NCBI GenBank assembly: GCA_964293585.1
Contig: CAXYYS010000067.1
Span: 1-9,543 of the forward strand
DNA from: JAKVKY01 sp964293585
Lineage (GTDB): Bacteria > Bacillota > Negativicutes > Acidaminococcales > Acidaminococcaceae
Direction: 5' to 3'
Length of the DNA stretch: 9,543 nucleotides
A model generated the notes under the pieces. It had not been told where the DNA came from. It did no database searches and saw only the letters and a program-made list of their open reading frames with translations. Made by a program: the position numbers and the translations under genes. Shown here piece after piece: positions 5,803 through 9,543 of the stretch. Positions within the stretch are counted from its first letter, which is position 1. Each line of letters starts with the position of its first letter.

Positions 5803-7986
5803 TTATACCAGCAATCCCTCGCCACCTTCCATGTCTACTGACAGACCCGTAGCCTCATCGTATACCGCCTGATCTGTTAAAACATTGATATTAGCATCCA
5901 GACAATTCAATCGCGAAGTATCAAAAAGTTTCTGATACTGATTCATATAAACATTGACCACATATTTGCCCATAGCTCGAAAAACGTCTTTTGTACGTTC
6001 CCCTTGCTCCAATCTATGTAAAATTCCACGACTCGTATCATCACAAACAATAAAAATTGGTTTTGTGTCTTCTTCAATTAATTTGAACGCTTTAGCGATA
6101 TCTTGGAAAGGCATAGCCCGACCATTTAAATCACTCATTATATTCTTTTGATCAAGATTATCTTTTCCCTTAACGGAGTGCAATATTTCAAAATAGTCCT
6201 TTATGACCGTTAGTGATGCCATATCGTCTCCTGTCTTGCACACTTCGAGAACAGTCTTTGTGGCGGCTATCTCTTTAGCGTTATAAATCAGTCTCCTGCT
6301 TCCATCTTCAACAGGTAACTCAAAAACATTTACCAGACTCTCTTCTTTGCTACGCCTGTTTTCCCTGTTACATCTACCACCAGCTTGTATAATACTGTCC
6401 AAGCCGGCTAATTCTCTATAGACACAGGCAAAATCCACATCTACACCAGCCTCAATCAAGCTGGTAGAAATGACCTTGCACGTATTCCCTTCGGCCAGAC
6501 AAGTTCTTATCTTTTGCAAGATTCTCTTGCGATGTTCCGGATACATGTTCGTACTTAAATGAAAGACATTCTCACCCTCCAGTTGTTGATAAAGAGCTTT
6601 AGCTTTTTTCTTTGTATTAACTATACATAGAACCTGTTTCTCTTTTTTTAACCTTGTTATTAAATCCGTTTCTTCAATACAACCAATATATTTAAATGTA
6701 ACCCGCTTAAAAATCTCATACAAAGCCTTAACATCTTCACAAATTTCGTGGCAAGGCAGTTTAATACTATCTTCTTCAAAAAAATGATTTAAGTTGGGTT
6801 GTGTTGCCGTACACAAAACGGCTGTAACTTTATAATTTTTAACTAGTTCCGCAATACAGTTGATACAAGGAATAAGATAATTTATCGGCAGCATTTGTGC
6901 TTCATCAAAAATTACTACACTATCGGCAACATTATGCAGTTTACGGCATTTAGATGTTTTATTACCGAAGAAAGATTCAAAGAACTGTACATTAGTAGTA
7001 ACTATCACAGGAGCATCCCAATTTTCCGTGGCTAATTTTTTGCGTTCATTACTAAATTGTTCCGTTCTACTTACCTGCTGATCATCCTCATGGCTATCGT
7101 AATCAGCATTCATGTGATGTTCTACAACATTTACATCCCCCACGATATTGCGGAATACTTCAGCATTTTGTTCAATGATAGAGGTATATGGGATTACATA
7201 AATCACACGTTTTTTACCATACTTTTGCGCATGCTTTAACGCAAAAGCTAAAGATGCAATAGTTTTTCCGCCACCGGTAGGAACAGTCAAGCTAAAAAGC
7301 CCCGGTTTTTGTTCAGCTTTTTCCAAGCAGTTTTTTAAAATGGCGCACCGATACTGATTTAACTTATTCGTGGGTGGCCAAAAATTCTGTATGTACTTAT
7401 CAATCTTTATCCATAACTCTTCTACCGTTGCAAAACCTGCGCGCTTTATATTGCCAATTTGAGTAAATGCTTCTGTATCTAAAAAATCAGCATCAACTAA
7501 ACAAGAAAAAAGCATACGGGTAAAAAATGTCAGTTCAAAAAAACTTTTAGGAGCAAATGGATAATTTTTAAGATTTACAGGTATTTCCAGGTTATCATTT
7601 TTATAAGCAGAATAGTCAAGTTTTCCTACAAGTTCTTTTCTTAATCTACCTAGTAATGTTCCACTATCTGTGGCAGAATATTTTATTCCTAAATTTTGCA
7701 ATCCGCTATGATGTCCAGCAATACAAAATGCGCCAGGCTGACAGCCATATTTTTTCATAATTTGCGCACCGGCAGTGGAATGGTCAACCTTGGGTCCATT
7801 TTGTAAAAGTCTTTTCTGAAAGGCTAAACTGTACTTACCAATATCATGGTAAAGGCCAATATACTTGCCAAAATCACCCGCATCAAAAACAGATGCGTAC
7901 TTTTCAGCAAGCTTAGACACACCCAACAGATGCTGCTTTACTGTTTGTAAATCTTCTGTTTCAGTTTTATGGGCATAATATTCCAT
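5803..7986 (-). CDS. cas3: CRISPR-associated helicase-nuclease Cas3 (type I-C)
   Basis: Cas3 is recruited by target-bound Cascade, nicks the displaced strand and degrades DNA as it translocates. The 727-aa product has an N-terminal HD nuclease: the metal-binding His47-Asp48 (YHDIGKYS), DHSTAG (68-73) and HH (92-93). A superfamily 2 helicase follows: Walker A PTGGGKT (236-242), DEAQ box (361-364), CTAT motif III (392-395) and motif VI QAGGRCNR (534-541). All key residues are present, so the enzyme should be active; any self-targeting guide must therefore avoid full matches. AAGGAG lies nine bases before the ATG. It is transcribed apart from the other cas genes, from its own promoter to the shared terminator. 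A TTC plus 8-bp seed match to the guide RNA lies at codons 6-9. Confidence 0.97.
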   Translation of the reverse strand: MEYYAHKTETEDLQTVKQHLLGVSKLAEKYASVFDAGDFGKYIGLYHDIGKYSLAFQKRLLQNGPKVDHSTAGAQIMKKYGCQPGAFCIAGHHSGLQNLGIKYSATDSGTLLGRLRKELVGKLDYSAYKNDNLEIPVNLKNYPFAPKSFFELTFFTRMLFSCLVDADFLDTEAFTQIGNIKRAGFATVEELWIKIDKYIQNFWPPTNKLNQYRCAILKNCLEKAEQKPGLFSLTVPTGGGKTIASLAFALKHAQKYGKKRVIYVIPYTSIIEQNAEVFRNIVGDVNVVEHHMNADYDSHEDDQQVSRTEQFSNERKKLATENWDAPVIVTTNVQFFESFFGNKTSKCRKLHNVADSVVIFDEAQMLPINYLIPCINCIAELVKNYKVTAVLCTATQPNLNHFFEEDSIKLPCHEICEDVKALYEIFKRVTFKYIGCIEETDLITRLKKEKQVLCIVNTKKKAKALYQQLEGENVFHLSTNMYPEHRKRILQKIRTCLAEGNTCKVISTSLIEAGVDVDFACVYRELAGLDSIIQAGGRCNRENRRSKEESLVNVFELPVEDGSRRLIYNAKEIAATKTVLEVCKTGDDMASLTVIKDYFEILHSVKGKDNLDQKNIMSDLNGRAMPFQDIAKAFKLIEEDTKPIFIVCDDTSRGILHRLEQGERTKDVFRAMGKYVVNVYMNQYQKLFDTSRLNCLDANINVLTDQAVYDEATGLSVDMEGGEGLLV
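7960..7980 (+). promoter_or_regulatory. Possible second guide target at the start of cas3
   Basis: On the plus strand TTC (7960-7962) is followed by AGTTTTAT (7963-7970), identical to the first eight bases of the guide's spacer-like part. Beyond the seed only five of the next ten positions agree, so overall 13 of 18 match. The site lies within the first codons of cas3, in the same orientation relative to the gene as the cas5c operator. Cascade bound there would be a roadblock between the cas3 promoter and its coding region. A chance match with the same total exists inside the 8103-8957 gene, but with a broken seed, so this is suggestive only. Confidence 0.4.
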
Positions 7987-8032
7987 TTGAAAATGCTCCT
8001 TGTCCCATATTTTTTAATTCTTAATTAATTTT

Positions 8033-8041
8033 ATTATAGCA
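8033..8041 (-). promoter_or_regulatory. cas3 promoter, extended -10 type
   Basis: Minus strand TGC-TATAAT (8041-8033), a perfect -10 box with the TGn extension. The hexamer at the right distance upstream (AAATAA) is a poor -35, as is common for extended -10 promoters. Transcription should start near 8026, about 40 bases before the cas3 ATG at 7986. This makes cas3 an independent unit from the cas5c operon. Confidence 0.6.
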
Positions 8042-8063
8042 CTAACCATGGACAATTATTTTC

Positions 8064-8097
8064 CCAAAATAAAAGAAGCGCTCCAAACCGGGGACTT
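8064..8097 (-). terminator. Weak candidate terminator after the SHOCT gene
   Basis: On the minus strand AAG-TCC (8097-8092) can pair with GGA and CTT (8078-8076) around a short loop with a GCG bulge, followed by CTTTTATTTT. The stem is short and interrupted, so this is a tentative call; it lies just before the cas3 promoter. Confidence 0.3.
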
Positions 8098-8102
8098 GAT
8101 AA

Positions 8103-8957
8103 TTACAGACCAAGCAGTTGCTTTTTCTTAGCGTTAAATTCATCCTGGGTGATAATGCCATCGTCTAATAAAGATTTATACTTCCGTATTTGCTCCACTA
8201 TCGCATCTGTGTTGTCAGCCGTACTAGTTGGAATCTGCTTTTTGGCTTGTTCCTGATTTTGCTTTAGGATTATTGCTAACAATGATAAACATTCCTGCGC
8301 ATTTGCATACATGGAATCAAAAAGAGGTTCCGAACGTTCTACAGGGAAGTCAATTAAATTTATATACTCAACCGGGTTGCTTATATCGTTAAGTACTACT
8401 TTGATTTCTAATTTATTGCATTCCTTTGTAACCTTTTTATCACGCAACCCGGAGCCAATAATACCACCGGCACCACCAAAAGTCAGAGCACCAAGTGCAG
8501 CGCCAACGATGCTGTTACCGTCAATGATTTCCGTACCGTCGTCAATCAATTGAAAATCAACTAAATCCTCAAACGGATGGATTCGTTCAAAGGCCTTATT
8601 TTTAGCAAGGAAACGGCTTACCACATACGGCAAGTTGAAGAGCCTCCGCGGTTCATCAATTTCCAGGTATGCGCATGAAGTACAATCGTTACCGGGAACC
8701 CTTTTGCTTGGTTTAAATTGATCTGGCATAGCAAAGCCATTCTTTTTAATTTGTTCCAAGACATTTTCAGTTGTATTTAAATGCTTGCCGGCAGAATCTT
8801 TGTTAATTAAATCAATTCCTTTTTCGGCAACACAAGTCTTACATATATAATTGGAATCAGCAAGTTGTTCGGCTTCAAACTTTCTTAACGGTGAATCACA
8901 AAGAAAACATTTACCTACTATTTCTCCATTATCAAATAACATGCCAAAAAATCCCAT
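8103..8957 (-). CDS. Zinc-ribbon and SHOCT domain protein of unknown function
   Basis: I do not recognise a named family member. From the ATG at 8957 it is 284 aa. The N-terminus carries CxxC pairs at residues 17/20 and 39/42, spaced like a DUF4428-type zinc ribbon, and another CxxC at 92/95. A glycine-rich segment (about 147-171, GNSIVGAALGALTFGGAGG) resembles a glycine zipper or short membrane-inserting stretch. The last 32 residues (LLDDGIITQDEFNAKKKQLL) are a SHOCT domain, a short oligomerisation-type module found at protein ends. An ATG at 8966 is in frame, but the GGGAG site touches it; it lies nine bases from the ATG at 8957, so I prefer that. It has its own upstream AT-rich region and lies beside cas3, but nothing ties it to CRISPR function. 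Confidence 0.8.
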   Translation of the reverse strand: MGFFGMLFDNGEIVGKCFLCDSPLRKFEAEQLADSNYICKTCVAEKGIDLINKDSAGKHLNTTENVLEQIKKNGFAMPDQFKPSKRVPGNDCTSCAYLEIDEPRRLFNLPYVVSRFLAKNKAFERIHPFEDLVDFQLIDDGTEIIDGNSIVGAALGALTFGGAGGIIGSGLRDKKVTKECNKLEIKVVLNDISNPVEYINLIDFPVERSEPLFDSMYANAQECLSLLAIILKQNQEQAKKQIPTSTADNTDAIVEQIRKYKSLLDDGIITQDEFNAKKKQLLGL

Positions 8958-9543
8958 GCCATTCATCTCCCTTTAGTATAATTTTAACATTGGGCAAAGA
9001 CATATTTAAGATTCATGGTCGCCAACTTAAAGGTTTTGCAACTCGTTATCTTATTTTTAATAATTATATTCGTCTTACGTCCAAGCATTTCAAAATTTAA
9101 AATCTCACGTCTGGCGGCGAAAACAAAAGCAAATTCGCAATATTTTTTTTGGCCTGGCGTTGGTGAAATTTAAAATTTTTAAGCGCCACCGGTTACGATT
9201 AAAACTTTTCTGATGGCCACGCAGCCAGACTTAGTGCGGCAACAAAGCCTTTCCTGTGTAACTGCAGGACACCAGTTTTGATGATCGGCCTGGCATCTTT
9301 TTAGTATTTCTAGAGCATTTTGTGAAATTTGAGGCCGGAGTTCCAGTCCTAGAGCGGTTTTCCGGCGTATGTATCTAGAACGCTCCAGAATTGCGTATAG
9401 TGCGCGTAAACGCTCCGGAGGATACAAGTATCAAGGGGCACCGTTTTGGACCGCCAAAACGAAGATTTAGAGGTTGGCCTGCAAACCCGCTCCCAGACTG
9501 GTTTACAGCGATTTTTTAAGCGCAAATTTGAGTAAATTGCGAG
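8958..9543. other. Gene-poor stretch with inverted repeats; no gene recognised
   Basis: Next to the SHOCT gene it holds a plausible minus-strand promoter (TTAAAT, 17 bp, TAAAAT with TGT extension, ending about 8985). Beyond about 9180 the composition becomes richer in GC and several inverted repeats appear: GCCGGA/TCCGGC (9334-9339, 9361-9366), CTCCGGAG (9413-9420), GATAC/GTATC (9421-9432), CGTTTTGG/CCAAAACG (9442-9449, 9454-9461), and an imperfect CTGCAAACC/GGTTTACAG stem (9479-9508) followed by CGATTTTTT on the plus strand. The only open frame of note (82 codons, 9427-9179, TTG start) has no ribosome site and no recognisable motif. It may be decayed sequence or the end of an RNA gene. Confidence 0.5.

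Noticed and set aside
5803..7986. Possibility that cas3 is catalytically dead, turning the locus into a pure regulator
   Set aside because: The HD residues, Walker A, DEAQ box and motif VI are all present.
8022..8039. AATTTTATT near the cas3 -10 box resembling the guide seed
   Set aside because: Mismatch at position 2 of the seed and no TTC beside it.
8766..8786. TTC plus a 13-of-18 match to the guide RNA inside the SHOCT gene
   Set aside because: The seed is broken at position 5 and the site is deep inside a coding region, far from any promoter; it serves as a measure of chance matches in AT-rich DNA.
9093..9176. 11-base direct repeat AAATTTAAAAT (9093-9103 and 9166-9176)
   Set aside because: Low-complexity AT sequence; no terminal inverted repeats or transposase to suggest a mobile element.
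9179..9427. 82-codon open frame on the minus strand with a TTG start
   Set aside because: No ribosome binding site, a stop two codons before the start, no recognisable motif, and it overlaps several inverted repeats; likely a chance open frame.
9534..9543. AAATTGCGAG, identical to the repeat-spacer junction at 28-19 (minus strand)
   Set aside because: Only six bases of it belong to the spacer, four belong to the repeat, there is no TTC before it, and the window ends here; treated as coincidence.

Overview
The window is the core of a complete type I-C CRISPR-Cas locus from a low-to-moderate GC bacterium. It is most likely a member of the Bacillota, judged from AT-rich promoters, strong AGGAGG-type ribosome binding sites and the style of the Cas proteins; a Negativicutes-like host is a guess and the genus cannot be fixed from the sequence alone. 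All protein genes lie on the minus strand, so the text reads right to left. About 8958-9543 is a gene-poor stretch with several inverted repeats. Next comes a zinc-ribbon/SHOCT protein (8103-8957), then cas3 with its own promoter (7986-5803), a 190-bp intergenic region (5613-5802), and the tightly coupled operon cas5c-cas8c(cas11c)-cas7c-cas4-cas1-cas2 (5612-223). A leader (58-222) and the first repeat and part of the first spacer of the CRISPR array (1-57) follow; the array runs off the left edge.

The operon encodes every I-C part. Cas5c serves as pre-crRNA nuclease (no cas6 is present, as usual for I-C). Cas8c and Cas7c form the large subunit and backbone, and a Cas11c small subunit appears to be made from an internal GTG start inside cas8c. 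Cas3 supplies HD nuclease and helicase, and Cas4-Cas1-Cas2 carry out spacer acquisition.

The most interesting part is the cas3-cas5c intergenic region. On the plus strand, opposite to all cas genes, it holds a solitary, diverged CRISPR repeat (5709-5741) of exactly the array repeat's length (33 nt). It has the same fold (8-bp stem, 4-nt loop) built from mostly different bases, and an identical 11-nt 5' handle (TGGATTGAAAT). It sits just downstream of a plus-strand promoter and is followed by a 28-nt spacer-like segment and a strong terminator hairpin. The spacer-like segment matches the DNA just downstream of the -10 box of the cas5c operon promoter at 16 of its first 18 positions. The two mismatches fall at positions 6 and 12, the positions flipped out in type I Cascade, and the match is flanked by a TTC motif, the usual I-C PAM. 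Complementarity stops after position 18. This is the design expected of a crRNA-like guide that makes Cascade bind and silence its own operon without triggering Cas3 cleavage, as in the CreR/CreA class of crRNA-resembling regulators. A second TTC plus a perfect 8-nt seed match lies just inside the cas3 start. I therefore propose that the window encodes an RNA-guided autorepression circuit of a type I-C system. No toxin gene of the CreT kind was seen.
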